Positions 8,903 to 18,544 of a stretch of DNA of 64,000 bases are shown in pieces. This stretch comes from an uncultured Emticicia sp. (GTDB lineage: Bacteria; Bacteroidota; Bacteroidia; Cytophagales; Spirosomataceae): the NCBI RefSeq assembly GCF_937903345.1, contig NZ_CALCZQ010000069.1, positions 11,018 through 75,017 on the forward strand. The letters are read 5' to 3'. Each line of letters starts with the position of its first letter. Position 1 is the stretch's first letter. The notes below the pieces were generated by a model. That model saw nothing but the letters and a program-made list of their open reading frames with translations. It did not search any database and was not told the origin of the DNA. The position numbers and the translations under genes are program-made.

Positions 8903-10039
8903 CTATTTATTATCCAACATACCTCTACCGCTCTTTCGAAGTTTACCCGATTCTTTGAGCTCTTTCGATACACCATCTAAAATACCATTTACAAATTGCC
9001 CACTTTTTGGTGTACTATAATCTTTTGCGATTTCGATGATTTCGTTGATTGTCACTTTTACTGGAATACTCGGATAATTTAACATTTCAACCACCGCCAT
9101 TTTTAATAAAATATGGTCAGTAGTGGCAATACGATCGATTTCCCAGTTTTTAAGTTTTGGAATCAGAATTTCTTCTAAATCTTTCGTTTCGAGAATACTT
9201 TTCTGATACAAAGTTTGTAAAAACTCTTTTCTTTCGTCCCATTCAACGTCCAAAACTACTAATTTTAAATTACCATCCTCTACCAAACCTTGAAAAGTAT
9301 GGGTAACGGCAGCTCTGAGCGTTTCTATGTCGTCAATCCAATATAAATCTTGTTTCTCGAAAAATTCCCAGGAAATTTCGTGTTTCAATATTACGTTTTT
9401 GAGTAGATATTTCAAAATCGCAAAGTCTTCCTCGAGCGTATGATTGGTTTTCGATAAATATTCTTGAAAGCGGTCGTTTGAACGAATTACCTCACGGTAT
9501 AGCTTCGCTACAAAAACCTGTTCATTGACCATGCTAATACTCCTACGACTACAAAGGATTTCGAGTAATTTTTCTTGACTTAAAGCCTTAATAACTTGAT
9601 TATCAGAAAGCTTTGATTTTCCTTCGTTATTATTATCTTTATCATCACGGTTGCAAAGCTCTATAAAAAGCAATAAGATTTGCAAATATAATTCATATAC
9701 CCTTTCGGCCTCTATTACCATGCGGCTGGCGTAATGTTGTACGTCTTTTCGATTTTTAAGAAGGTAAAATTCTTTTGCTTTTTCGACCATTCTCAACACT
9801 TCATCAGGTGCATCAAACTTTTCGATTTCTTGTCGTGAAAAAGCTTCTTGAAAAAGATTTTGGCCTAATTTTTTAAATCCTTCAAGTTTCTCTTTGTCTT
9901 GATATTCCATCGAATTCAAATCCGGAGAAAAATGGTCGGCAATTAAGTCTAAACCTAATTGGAAATTCGCACCCTCTGCTTGTTTATAAGCAAAAAGGGA
10001 TTGCATCGCACGAATCCGTATGAGGCGTCTGTTCAGCAT
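8903..10039 (-). CDS. nusB: Transcription antitermination factor NusB (long form)
   Basis: The C-terminal part (about 240-365) is a NusB RNA-binding helical domain, recognisable by LRAAVTHTFQGL, WEIDRIATTDHILLKMAVVEML and the terminal PKSGQFVNGILDGV motif. NusB with NusE binds boxA RNA and promotes rRNA antitermination. At 378 residues it is far longer than enterobacterial NusB (about 140), but the extended N-terminus, beginning MLNRRLIRIRAMQSLFAYKQ, is usual in Bacteroidota. It is the first gene of the minus-strand cluster and faces the divergent S41 peptidase gene across a 166-bp AT-rich spacer that should hold both promoters. Confidence 0.93.
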   Translation of the reverse strand: MLNRRLIRIRAMQSLFAYKQAEGANFQLGLDLIADHFSPDLNSMEYQDKEKLEGFKKLGQNLFQEAFSRQEIEKFDAPDEVLRMVEKAKEFYLLKNRKDVQHYASRMVIEAERVYELYLQILLLFIELCNRDDKDNNNEGKSKLSDNQVIKALSQEKLLEILCSRRSISMVNEQVFVAKLYREVIRSNDRFQEYLSKTNHTLEEDFAILKYLLKNVILKHEISWEFFEKQDLYWIDDIETLRAAVTHTFQGLVEDGNLKLVVLDVEWDERKEFLQTLYQKSILETKDLEEILIPKLKNWEIDRIATTDHILLKMAVVEMLNYPSIPVKVTINEIIEIAKDYSTPKSGQFVNGILDGVSKELKESGKLRKSGRGMLDNK

Positions 10040-10205
10040 AGGCGTTCAAAGAACTGAAGTTTTATTATGGCACAAAATTAGTAAAAAAAAACAACATCCC
10101 CTAACAACTAAATTGGCATTTAGCTTCCTAAGCAACAATAATTCGTTTGATAAACAAAAAAACAATAATTTTAGAGTAGATTTGAGTTGATGAAAAAAGC
10201 TTATT

Positions 10206-11702
10206 ATGAATACAAAAGCAGGATGTATTTTTCTTATTTTAATGTTAGTAAGTCAATTGAGATGTTTTTCGCAAAGCTACTCGGCAGAACAGATAATAGA
10301 AGACTTTGGAAATCTGAAAAACGAGATTGAAAAATTCCACCCTGACCCATACAAATATATATCAAAGGGGCGTTTCGCTTTCATTCAAGATTCTCTGCTG
10401 AAGAGAGTTTCGGGTAGATATTCGCTCCGAGAAGCATATTTTTTATTTTTGCCCTTGGTGCAGGCAGTTGCATGCGGGCATACGCACATTAGGCCCGACC
10501 GCAGATTACTTTCTAAGAGTAATTCATTCACCGAACGAACAAAGTTTTTTCCATTTAGTGTGCGTTTAATAAACAATCAATTGTTGGTTTCTCGTAATTA
10601 TTCTGCCAATAAAAAAATAACTAGAGGTACTGAAATCTTAGCAATTGATGGGCAACCAATAAAAAAAATATTGGAGCATTTGGAAAATATATCTTCATAC
10701 AATGGCGATGGTATAAACCCAAATGCGAGAAAATATTATTCAATTAGAGAATTTAGAAAATTGTATTATTTATGGAAAGGTGAAAAAGAAAATTTTCTTA
10801 TAAGCTATCAAAAACAAGGACAAGTTAAGTCAAAAACCAGTAAAATCGAAGGACAGAGTGTAGAATTTATGGAGAAAATGATCGAAATTCGATACTCTGA
10901 TGTTGACGAAGATACATTAGGAATTGTATCTTACCGGGTCATTGATTCGAGCCAAAAAGTTGCTGTGGTCGATATTCGTTCGTTTATGTATGGTTCAAAA
11001 GATTTTGAACGAGGCACCAATTTTGAAGCCGAAACTCGAAAGATTTTTAGAAGGCTGGAAGAGAATAAAATTGAAAACTTGATTTTGGATTTAAGAGGCA
11101 ACTCAGGTGGAATTATTGATTATTCTATATTCTTTCTGCGATATTTTGCAAATCAATCATTCGATGCCTACAAAATAGGTTTTCGAGATGAAGGCTTGCA
11201 ACGACTCAAGCAAGATTATAAAAAATACAACACATATTTGGCTAAAGAAGCAACCTCAAGACTTAATAATGAATTTACAGTACGAGATTCGGATGGTTAT
11301 TTGGAGAGTAAATACCAACAAAAGCAACGCCCGCATGATGAATTTAGATTTAATAAAAACGTGTATGTGCTCATGAATGGTGGTACGTTTTCGGCTGCAG
11401 CTTTATTGGTCTCAAAACTTCATGATATGGGTGTTGGCACTTTCGTAGGTATGACTTGTGGGGGTGCTTATGATGGCTGTTCTGCAGCTCAATTTTCTTC
11501 AGTAAAACTACCAAATACAGCATTAGAAATTTCGTTACCATTGGGCAGGATTCTCTATAATATTGATACAAAAAAATACAATAAACCAAATCTTCAACCT
11601 GACTTTGAGGTAAATCCAAACCTTGAAGATTTTTTGAATAATGAAGATGCGGTGCTGAAATACACCCTCAATTTGATTAAAAACAAAGTTAAAATTAGAT
11701 AG
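10206..11702 (+). CDS. Secreted S41-family peptidase (tandem copy 1)
   Basis: The 498-residue protein has a signal peptide (about 1-23, ending CFSQ), an N-terminal helical cap, a degenerate PDZ-like region (about 110-160: ILAIDGQPIKKIL) and an S41 core. The core includes LILDLRGNSGG near 298 and the nucleophile Ser396 in NGGTFSAAALL. S41 (tail-specific) peptidases usually use a Ser-Lys dyad about 25 residues apart; no lysine stands clearly in that place, so catalytic competence is not certain. It would act in the periplasm or outside the cell. The next gene is a paralogue in the same direction, 110 bp on. Confidence 0.85.
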   Translation: MNTKAGCIFLILMLVSQLRCFSQSYSAEQIIEDFGNLKNEIEKFHPDPYKYISKGRFAFIQDSLLKRVSGRYSLREAYFLFLPLVQAVACGHTHIRPDRRLLSKSNSFTERTKFFPFSVRLINNQLLVSRNYSANKKITRGTEILAIDGQPIKKILEHLENISSYNGDGINPNARKYYSIREFRKLYYLWKGEKENFLISYQKQGQVKSKTSKIEGQSVEFMEKMIEIRYSDVDEDTLGIVSYRVIDSSQKVAVVDIRSFMYGSKDFERGTNFEAETRKIFRRLEENKIENLILDLRGNSGGIIDYSIFFLRYFANQSFDAYKIGFRDEGLQRLKQDYKKYNTYLAKEATSRLNNEFTVRDSDGYLESKYQQKQRPHDEFRFNKNVYVLMNGGTFSAAALLVSKLHDMGVGTFVGMTCGGAYDGCSAAQFSSVKLPNTALEISLPLGRILYNIDTKKYNKPNLQPDFEVNPNLEDFLNNEDAVLKYTLNLIKNKVKIR

Positions 11703-11812
11703 TTTTTTAGTCCGCAGTCAACAGTCCACAGCAAAAACCAGTAAGTAATGACCAGTAACAAATACACAAGTAACCAATAAACTAATATCCAGTATTCCAG
11801 CAACCAACCACT
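11703..11812 (+). repeat. Degenerate CCAGTAA-type linker repeat
   Basis: The 110 bp between the two S41 genes are made of loose variants of a short unit (CAGTC, CCAGTAA, ACCAGTAAC, AACCAATAA, ATCCAGTA). This looks like slippage-born filler rather than regulatory sequence, though it must still contain any promoter for the second gene. Confidence 0.5.
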
Positions 11813-13270
11813 ATGCAAAAGTTTTTCATTCTTTTATTATTTCCACTTTTTCTGCAAGCACAAAAATCAAAAGATACTTTTAGCCCTAAGCAAATCAGGG
11901 AAGATATGTCGTTTCTAAAAAAACGGTTCGAGAAAGTCCACCCAGGAATGTATTATTATATGAGCCGAGAAAACTATAATAAAAAATACGATTCACTCTA
12001 TAATTCTATCAATCAACCACTTAGCTATTTAGAAACGTTTCGGATTTTATCGCAATTAGTTATAAACGTAAAAGATGGACATACAAATTTACGATACGAT
12101 AAGAAGCGATTCAATAAAAAAAACGCCAAATTTGTACCTTTCTATCTTCGTAAAATTGACAAAAATTACTATCTGGCCTTGAATTATTCCAACGATTCGA
12201 GTATCATTCGTGGGGCAGAAGTTGTGGCATTTAATGATGAGCCTATCAATGAAATTATTCAGAAATTCAAGTTATTCGTTTCAACTGATAACGGCAATGA
12301 AAACGTAAAAGATTATTATACTTCAAGTGCATTTCCAACTTATTACAAAAGATATTTTGGAGAACTTGATTCGATTAAAATTAGCTATCGTTTACCGAAA
12401 AATGATAGTATTTTAAATAAAAAAGTGGCTTGCGAGACGAATAGTGAGATTCTGAAAATTGATAAAAAACACTATAAAAACCTCAATCGGCCGAATCTTT
12501 CGCTAAAAATTATGGATAGTGCAAATCATATTGCTAAGCTCGACATTACTTCATTTGTAATGACTGGAAAGTTTTTGGATGTGAGTAATCAAAAGTTTAA
12601 GCGAGTTTTGCGGGCAAGATTCAAAACCATAAAACAACTAAAAGTTGAACATTTGATTGTGGATTTTAGAGCCAATGGTGGTGGATTTATTCCGAATGTA
12701 TCACGTTTTCTGAAATACCTTTCTCCAAAACCTTTTACTTTAATCGATACACTGGCTTTCAAAAAGAAAGCATATTTTACGATTGCAAAACCCTATTTGC
12801 TTGGACCACCGCTCACGACTTGGATGGGATTTATGAAACGAAAAGATGAATTTATGTTTAGAGTAAACAAACGAAACTACAAACACAAACCCGAAAAAGC
12901 ACTGGCTTACAGGGGAAAAACATATTTTATTACTGACCCTGGCTGCTATTCGGCAACCAGTTTTACGCTCAATTTGGCGAAAGACTTAGGAATTCCTGAA
13001 AAAATCATTGGTCAGCAAGTGGGTGGTGCAAGTTGGGGAAGTTTTGCGGTAAATTGGCTAGATTTCAAGCTACCAAACACTAAATATATTGTGCATACAC
13101 CACTGATGAGAATGAGTCATAATTTACCAAATAAAATAAATAAAGAATTTTTCCTACAACCCGATTACGAAGTTAATCGCAACCGTGAAGAATTGCTCAA
13201 AAACAATACAAGTGTGATTGACTTTACAGTTGAAATGATTCGGCAGAGTAAGGCGATGAGAGAAAGGTAA
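11813..13270 (+). CDS. Secreted S41-family peptidase (tandem copy 2)
   Basis: This 485-residue protein has a signal peptide ending near residue 16 (LFLQAQ). It shares its whole layout with the preceding gene: the PKQIREDMSFLKKRFEKVHP opening, the VKDGHTNLRYD segment, VEHLIVDFRANGGG near 283, nucleophile Ser380 in GCYSATSF, the GQQVGGASWGS oxyanion region, and the closing LQPDYEVN. The closest copies of these motifs are in the upstream gene, so the pair arose by duplication. As in copy 1, no obvious catalytic lysine is seen. The substrate is unknown. Confidence 0.85.
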   Translation: MQKFFILLLFPLFLQAQKSKDTFSPKQIREDMSFLKKRFEKVHPGMYYYMSRENYNKKYDSLYNSINQPLSYLETFRILSQLVINVKDGHTNLRYDKKRFNKKNAKFVPFYLRKIDKNYYLALNYSNDSSIIRGAEVVAFNDEPINEIIQKFKLFVSTDNGNENVKDYYTSSAFPTYYKRYFGELDSIKISYRLPKNDSILNKKVACETNSEILKIDKKHYKNLNRPNLSLKIMDSANHIAKLDITSFVMTGKFLDVSNQKFKRVLRARFKTIKQLKVEHLIVDFRANGGGFIPNVSRFLKYLSPKPFTLIDTLAFKKKAYFTIAKPYLLGPPLTTWMGFMKRKDEFMFRVNKRNYKHKPEKALAYRGKTYFITDPGCYSATSFTLNLAKDLGIPEKIIGQQVGGASWGSFAVNWLDFKLPNTKYIVHTPLMRMSHNLPNKINKEFFLQPDYEVNRNREELLKNNTSVIDFTVEMIRQSKAMRER

Positions 13271-13498
13271 AGCTTTATATCGTTCGATTAATTAAAATCA
13301 ATAAACTGAAAAGTTTTTTTGCTCAGACTTACTTCAATAAATGATATTTATGCTATCAGCGATTTGAATAATATAGGGCGAATTGTTAGACAAACGCAAT
13401 GAAAAACATACAGATGCCAAAAAAAACGGGCGAAATAGGTATTTAAACATGGTTTTGATAAAATCTCAACTCAACGAATGACTAATGATTGATGAAGC

Positions 13499-13542
13499 AA
13501 AAAAAATGGCACTTCTGAGCTAAACTCTCAAAAGTACCATTT
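13499..13542 (-). terminator. Strong intrinsic terminator of the sodium/sugar symporter gene
   Basis: Arms of 16 nt (13504-13519 and 13527-13542) pair fully on the minus-strand transcript, with two G-U pairs that would be C-A mismatches in plus-strand RNA. A run of about eight Ts follows. It lies 17 bp past the stop at 13559 and is therefore specific to the symporter transcript. Confidence 0.88.
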
Positions 13543-13558
13543 CTTCAAAACTTTATTC

Positions 13559-15214
13559 TTACCAAAAAATCGTATAAATAATCGTAAAGATTACCACTAC
13601 AACTGCGGCTCCGATAGCGAAAGTTCTATCAACTTTAAACCATTTTTTCTCCACTTCAAATGCATTTTCTTGGTCTTTACCTTTTCCTTCAATCAAACTA
13701 ATGATTACGTGAACCAAAGAACAGATCCAAAAAACAATGCCCATACGATTTAAGAATGGGAACTCAGGGTAAATATTTGCAATCACTGCTGAAAGAGCAA
13801 TACTCAAAATAGCAGCAGTCAAAGCTCCATTTGCAGTAGCTTTTTTCCAGAAAAAACCAAGTAGGAAAATACTCAAAATTCCGGGAGAAATATAACCAGT
13901 GTACACTTGAATGTACTCAAACGCTTGTCCGAAATTAGCCAGCATTGGACTAACAATCAGAGCAATAATAAAGGCGATAACGATAGCCACACGACCTGTC
14001 CAAACAGTTTGTTTTTCGGTAAGGTTTTTATTAAAAAACTTAGCGTGAATGTCAAGCACATAAATCGTTGAAATACTATTGGCTTTTCCAGCTAATGAAG
14101 CCACGATTGCAGCTGTAAGGGCTGCAAATGCCAAACCTTTCAGCCCAACAGGCAATAAATTTAATAAAACAGGATAAGCATTATCGGGTTTTACGATACC
14201 ATTTTGTGTAATACCATTTACGATAGAAGCATCGGCATTTTCTTGGAATATTACATAAGCTGCCAAACCAGGCAAAACCACTATAAATGGCATCAACATT
14301 TTCATAAACGCCGCAAACAAAACACCATTTCGAGCCGTAGAAATATCTGCACCCAATGCACGCTGAGTCATGTATTGATTACAACCAAAATAATTAAGGT
14401 TATTTACCCATTGTCCACCAATAATAAACATCATTATACCCGGCAATTGTTTGTAGGCATCGATAAAACCACCCTTTCCATCGTGAACTTGGAACTGATT
14501 AGGCTTAAAAATCATGTGTAAATGACTATCGGCTTTTTCGGCAATTAAATGTAAACCTTCAAAAACACCTGCTCCTGTACCTACTTTATTTGAAAGTAAA
14601 TCAAGTGCTAAATATGTAGTTGCCAAACCGCCAAAAATCAGGCAAACTACCTGGATGACATCCGTATAACCTATTACTTTCATACCACCAAGGGTAATTA
14701 TAAGGGCAAAAACAGTTAGGAAGATAGCACAAGTCATAAAGCTAAAACCTGTCATTTTTTCCAGACTCAAACCGCCAAGATAAATTATTGAAGTAAGATT
14801 GACGAAAATGTAAAGAAAAAGCCAAAAAACTGCCATGATTGTGGCCAGTCGCTTATCGTAGCGTTTGGCCAGAAATTGTGGCATTGTAAAAATCTTATTA
14901 TTGAGATACATTGGCAGAAAATACACCGCCACAATTATCAGAGAAACACCACCCAACAATTCATAAACTGAAATGGCGATACCGAGTTGGAAAGCTTGGC
15001 CACTCATGCCAATAAACTGTTCGGCAGAGATATTTGAGGCGATGATTGATGCACCAATTGCCCACCAAGTCAGTGAGCCTTCGGCTAGGAAGAAATCTTT
15101 ACTATCGGCAGATTGTTTGCCTTTGTTTTTGTAAATCCAATAGCCATAAGAAGATACGATAACGAAATAGATAAAAAAAATGGCGTAATCGAGCGTTTCG
15201 AGTCCAAGTGTCAT
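13559..15214 (-). CDS. Sodium/sugar symporter (solute:sodium symporter family, vSGLT-like)
   Basis: A 551-residue polytopic inner-membrane protein with about 14 hydrophobic segments. The family signatures are clear: TWWAIGASIIASNISAEQFIGMSG in the first helices (positions about 45-70), the NLNYFGCNQYMTQRALGA segment and KGLAFAALTAAIVASLAGKANS. It should couple Na+ to uptake of a sugar such as glucose or galactose. I use the ATG at 15214 (MTLGLETLDY); the frame extends 15 codons upstream but adds only a basic leader. The divergent neighbour is a DUF5916 protein. The substrate is inferred from family resemblance only. Confidence 0.9.
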   Translation of the reverse strand: MTLGLETLDYAIFFIYFVIVSSYGYWIYKNKGKQSADSKDFFLAEGSLTWWAIGASIIASNISAEQFIGMSGQAFQLGIAISVYELLGGVSLIIVAVYFLPMYLNNKIFTMPQFLAKRYDKRLATIMAVFWLFLYIFVNLTSIIYLGGLSLEKMTGFSFMTCAIFLTVFALIITLGGMKVIGYTDVIQVVCLIFGGLATTYLALDLLSNKVGTGAGVFEGLHLIAEKADSHLHMIFKPNQFQVHDGKGGFIDAYKQLPGIMMFIIGGQWVNNLNYFGCNQYMTQRALGADISTARNGVLFAAFMKMLMPFIVVLPGLAAYVIFQENADASIVNGITQNGIVKPDNAYPVLLNLLPVGLKGLAFAALTAAIVASLAGKANSISTIYVLDIHAKFFNKNLTEKQTVWTGRVAIVIAFIIALIVSPMLANFGQAFEYIQVYTGYISPGILSIFLLGFFWKKATANGALTAAILSIALSAVIANIYPEFPFLNRMGIVFWICSLVHVIISLIEGKGKDQENAFEVEKKWFKVDRTFAIGAAVVVVIFTIIYTIFW

Positions 15215-15437
15215 TAGTAATTTTATTAGGATTGATTTTTTGAGTCGTGAATATATCAATAAATTCTTTAAATAGTCATAATTTTTAGCTTAAAAAAATA
15301 TGAATCAAAAAAACAAAGCAACCATCAAATCTCCCAAATTGTATTTTTGGTCTATGTAATTGGTTTTTTCTTCTCAAAACAAGGCCAATTCTTACAAAAA
15401 GACCTACTTTTAATAGTTATTACATCACCGAAAATCA

Positions 15438-17717
15438 ATGAAAATAAAACTTTCCTTCTTACTGCTACTCCCTATAGTTTTTTACTTTCAATTATCTGCT
15501 CAAACCATAAATGAACAGAAATATAAAATCCATATCAAGCGAACTTCTGAGAAGATAAAAATTGATGGAATATTAGATGAAAACACATGGAAAATTGCCG
15601 AGAAAACTCCACCGTTTCGTCAGCAATTTCCTTATGATACCTCAAAGGCTATACAACAAACTATCGCACGTGTTACCTTCGACGAGGAATTCTTATATTA
15701 CAGTTTTGTGGTTGATCAACCTAGGAAATATGCGGTACTTTCTCTAAAAAGAGACTTCCCATCTGGTGGAGGAACAGATTTGGTTGTTTTCAATATTGAT
15801 ACTTTTAGAGATAAACAAAATGGTTTTCATTTTGCGGTAAATCCTTATGGTGTGCAACGGGAGGCTTTAATTTCAAACGGAAATATAGTTTCAAATGATT
15901 GGGATAATAAGTGGTACACGGCCGTAAAAAATTACGATGACCATTGGGTGGTTGAGTGTGCCATTCCGTTTAAAACAATTAGGTATAAATTGGCGGAAAA
16001 TGGACAAAATACTTGGAATATAAACTTTTTTCGTAATAATCTTCTTTTGAATGAGCGTTCGTCTTGGGCACAGCTGCCACGAAGTGGAAAAGGCACAGAT
16101 TTAGCATTTTCGGGAACTTTAGTTTGGGATGATGCCCCACCAAAACCAGGCCCGAATGTTTCAATAATTCCTTACAGTATAGCTTCTGTTGGACAAGACT
16201 TTATCAACGAACAACCTTTAGAAAGAAAAGCAAATATTGGGTTTGATACGAAAATTGCGGTCACGCCTTCATTAAATTTAGACATCACGATCAATCCCGA
16301 CTTTTCACAGGTTGAGGTTGATAGACAAGTAACAAACTTAAGCCGTTTTGAAATTCTTTTTCCTGAAAGAAGGCAGTTTTTTCTAGAAAACAATGACCTT
16401 TTTGGAACATTTGGTACAGATAATGTTACACCTTTCTTTTCTCGGAGAATCGGAATTACAAAAAATCCAATAACAGGAAATAGTCAGCAAGTAAAGATTT
16501 TGGGTGGAGCAAGACTCAGCGGCAAACTTACTAATAATTGGCGGATTGGTTTGATGTCAATGCAAACCAAAGGTACTAAATTCAATGATAAAATTGGGTT
16601 AGCTGAAGCAAACTACACCGTTGGAGCAATTCAGCGAAAATTGTTTACTAGGTCAAATATATCGCTAATGGTTGTCAATAAAGAAAATGCCATTGGTAAA
16701 TTAGAGACTCAACAGGCAGTAGATTCCTTGAAATTTCATCGAATTGTGGGTTTAGATTATAATATGGCATCGAGAAATGGATATTGGCGAAATAAATTAT
16801 TTTATCACCAGTCATTTACCCCTTCAACTTTAAAAGACCAAAATTCGGCAGGAATTATCATATTAAAAGACTCGCCGACATGGTTTATCAGTTCGGGTAG
16901 TACCTATGTAGGCGAAAATTACTTTGCTCCAGTGGGATATGTTCCTCGACAAAACTTCCTTAGAAACGAATCAAATTTTGGGTACACGTTTTATCCGAAA
17001 AGTACAAAAATAAATAGAGTGTTAAACAACTTTGGTATCGGAATTGATTGGGATTATTTTACCCGAAAAACTGATTTTAAAACCATAGATTATGATTTTA
17101 CTCCGTTGTTTTTTATGTTTCAGTTTACCAATAATGCCAACCTGACTTTATTCCCATATAGGTTTGCGTACACCTATTTGTTTAGCGATTTCGACCCAAC
17201 AAACACTGGAAGTAAACCACTTACTAAAAATCAAGGTTTTGCCTATCAACAAACTCGTTTTAACTTTCAATCGAATACTAATAAACCATTTTTCTTCAAT
17301 ATAAGCGGAAGAGGCGGAGAATATTATAATGGACATTTTGTATCGTTTGGAAGTACAATAAATTATCGTTTTATACCCTACGCATTACTTTCGGTTGATA
17401 TCACAAATAGTAGAATCAAGTTGCCAAAGCCTTACAACTCTGCGGTATTGTGGTTAGTGAGTCCTCGAGCTGAAATAACGTTCAATAAAAATGTATTCTG
17501 GACAACCTTTGTACAGTATAACAATCAAGCCAATAATTTCAATATTAATTCACGTTTTCAATGGCGTTTCAAACCAGCCAGTGATTTCTTCATTGTTTAT
17601 ACAGATAATTATTTCGCAACCGACCCCGAAATTCTCGAAAAACCTTATAATTTAGGTTTGCTAAATAGCAAAAGTCGAGCTTTGGTGATGAAACTTACTT
17701 ATTGGTTTAATATATAA
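15438..17717 (+). CDS. DUF5916 protein with N-terminal CBM9-like domain
   Basis: The 759-residue protein has a signal peptide (1-21), then a carbohydrate-binding-module-9-like beta sandwich (about 28-235; the entry KIDGILDENTWKIAEKTPPF is characteristic). The rest is a long DUF5916 region rich in aromatic strands (FPERRQFFLENNDLFG, then many YxYxF strands to the final LTYWFNI), which looks like an outer-membrane beta barrel. Such proteins are widespread in Bacteroidota and their function is unsettled; transport or surface binding of polysaccharide is suspected. It is transcribed divergently from the symporter and convergently with the 2OG oxygenase, whose stop lies 22 bp away. Confidence 0.85.
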   Translation: MKIKLSFLLLLPIVFYFQLSAQTINEQKYKIHIKRTSEKIKIDGILDENTWKIAEKTPPFRQQFPYDTSKAIQQTIARVTFDEEFLYYSFVVDQPRKYAVLSLKRDFPSGGGTDLVVFNIDTFRDKQNGFHFAVNPYGVQREALISNGNIVSNDWDNKWYTAVKNYDDHWVVECAIPFKTIRYKLAENGQNTWNINFFRNNLLLNERSSWAQLPRSGKGTDLAFSGTLVWDDAPPKPGPNVSIIPYSIASVGQDFINEQPLERKANIGFDTKIAVTPSLNLDITINPDFSQVEVDRQVTNLSRFEILFPERRQFFLENNDLFGTFGTDNVTPFFSRRIGITKNPITGNSQQVKILGGARLSGKLTNNWRIGLMSMQTKGTKFNDKIGLAEANYTVGAIQRKLFTRSNISLMVVNKENAIGKLETQQAVDSLKFHRIVGLDYNMASRNGYWRNKLFYHQSFTPSTLKDQNSAGIIILKDSPTWFISSGSTYVGENYFAPVGYVPRQNFLRNESNFGYTFYPKSTKINRVLNNFGIGIDWDYFTRKTDFKTIDYDFTPLFFMFQFTNNANLTLFPYRFAYTYLFSDFDPTNTGSKPLTKNQGFAYQQTRFNFQSNTNKPFFFNISGRGGEYYNGHFVSFGSTINYRFIPYALLSVDITNSRIKLPKPYNSAVLWLVSPRAEITFNKNVFWTTFVQYNNQANNFNINSRFQWRFKPASDFFIVYTDNYFATDPEILEKPYNLGLLNSKSRALVMKLTYWFNI

Positions 17718-17738
17718 AATAGGTGTGATGCAACTGTT

Positions 17739-18356
17739 TCACCCCCTATTCAACAACCAGCCAGTTACACTAAATCTTTCGGCAAAGGCTACGCTTACTT
17801 CATGCTCGAGTTTTTCACTTTCAAAACAGACTAAACGCCCAGCTAGTGGTTCAATGACGATACCTTTTTCAATGCCATTTTCTGATGTGTAGATAATCAA
17901 GTTTCCTCCATTTTCAGGAATCCAGTTGGGGTTTAGGTAATAAATCACCGATAAAATTCTTCCTTTTTGAGCCTGAAAAGTATCTCGATGACGGCGGTAA
18001 AATTTGCCAACATTATATTTGGCGAAATGGATTTCGGTACCAACAATGCCCAAATAACACGTTTGATTGAGGTAATCGACAAAGGCTTGGTTTTTATTAA
18101 GCAACATTCGTTCGGCGACATCAACGGAGTTGGTTTCGAGCCATAAAATTTGATCACCTCTCACGAGGGCGGATTTATGGGCTTCACTTTGTTTACCAAT
18201 ACTTGCATCTTTAAATTTACCTGATTCGTAACGTTGAGCAAAGGTATTAAGGAGATTTTTAACTTCGGATGGTTCTAAAAAATCATCACAAACGGCATAG
18301 CCTTTGGCCACGATTCCTTCGATAAGAAGCTCAAACTTCTGTTCTTGTGTAAGCAT
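17739..18356 (-). CDS. 2OG-Fe(II) oxygenase (prolyl-4-hydroxylase-like)
   Basis: The 205-residue protein carries the iron-binding facial triad His123-x-Asp125 (RRHRDTF) and His185 (KLEHEV), with Arg194 placed to bind 2-oxoglutarate. The surrounding RILSVIYYLNPNW and GGNLIIYT strands form the jelly-roll. There is no signal peptide. Members hydroxylate prolines in proteins; in bacteria targets include EF-Tu, but the substrate here is not known. A perfect 18-bp inverted repeat begins 4 nt upstream of the ATG, which should affect expression. Confidence 0.88.
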   Translation of the reverse strand: MLTQEQKFELLIEGIVAKGYAVCDDFLEPSEVKNLLNTFAQRYESGKFKDASIGKQSEAHKSALVRGDQILWLETNSVDVAERMLLNKNQAFVDYLNQTCYLGIVGTEIHFAKYNVGKFYRRHRDTFQAQKGRILSVIYYLNPNWIPENGGNLIIYTSENGIEKGIVIEPLAGRLVCFESEKLEHEVSVAFAERFSVTGWLLNRG

Positions 18357-18359
18357 TTT

Positions 18360-18406
18360 CCCAAAAAAACCTTGTAAGTCTTGCCGATTTACAAGGTTTT
18401 TTTGGG
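18360..18406 (-). promoter_or_regulatory. Perfect 18-bp hairpin abutting the start of the 2OG oxygenase gene
   Basis: Arms at 18360-18377 and 18389-18406 (CCCAAAAAAACCTTGTAA and its exact complement) enclose an 11-nt loop. On the minus strand the hairpin ends three bases before the ATG at 18356, inside the ribosome landing zone. It looks like an intrinsic terminator on either strand, yet no gene runs into it: both neighbours are transcribed away from it. It may attenuate the oxygenase transcript or block initiation, or it may be a leftover terminator. Confidence 0.6.
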
Positions 18407-18486
18407 TTTTTGGTAAAGGTAACTAAATGTTTGGCATTAGAATATGTTTGTGTAAAATTTGAATCCTGAAATACTCCAAAAATTTA

Positions 18487-18512
18487 CTAATCACGAAATT
18501 TTCGTAAATTAG
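18487..18512. promoter_or_regulatory. Palindromic operator-like site upstream of the SNF2 gene
   Basis: A perfect ACGAAA-T-TTTCGT palindrome (18493-18505) is flanked by a second matched pair CTAAT (18487-18491) and ATTAG (18508-18512), giving dyad symmetry over 26 bp. It lies 32 bp before the SNF2 start and about 130 bp before the divergent oxygenase gene. The size and position fit a repressor or activator dimer site; no regulator is encoded beside it. Confidence 0.45.
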
Positions 18513-18544
18513 AGCAGATTTTAGATACCCCAAAAAACCTTGCA

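Noticed and set aside
13271..13558. Possible coding remnant (INDIYAISDLNNIGRIVRQ) after the second S41 gene
   Set aside because: About 25 codons only, no start, and the interval already contains a terminator; nothing else supports a gene.
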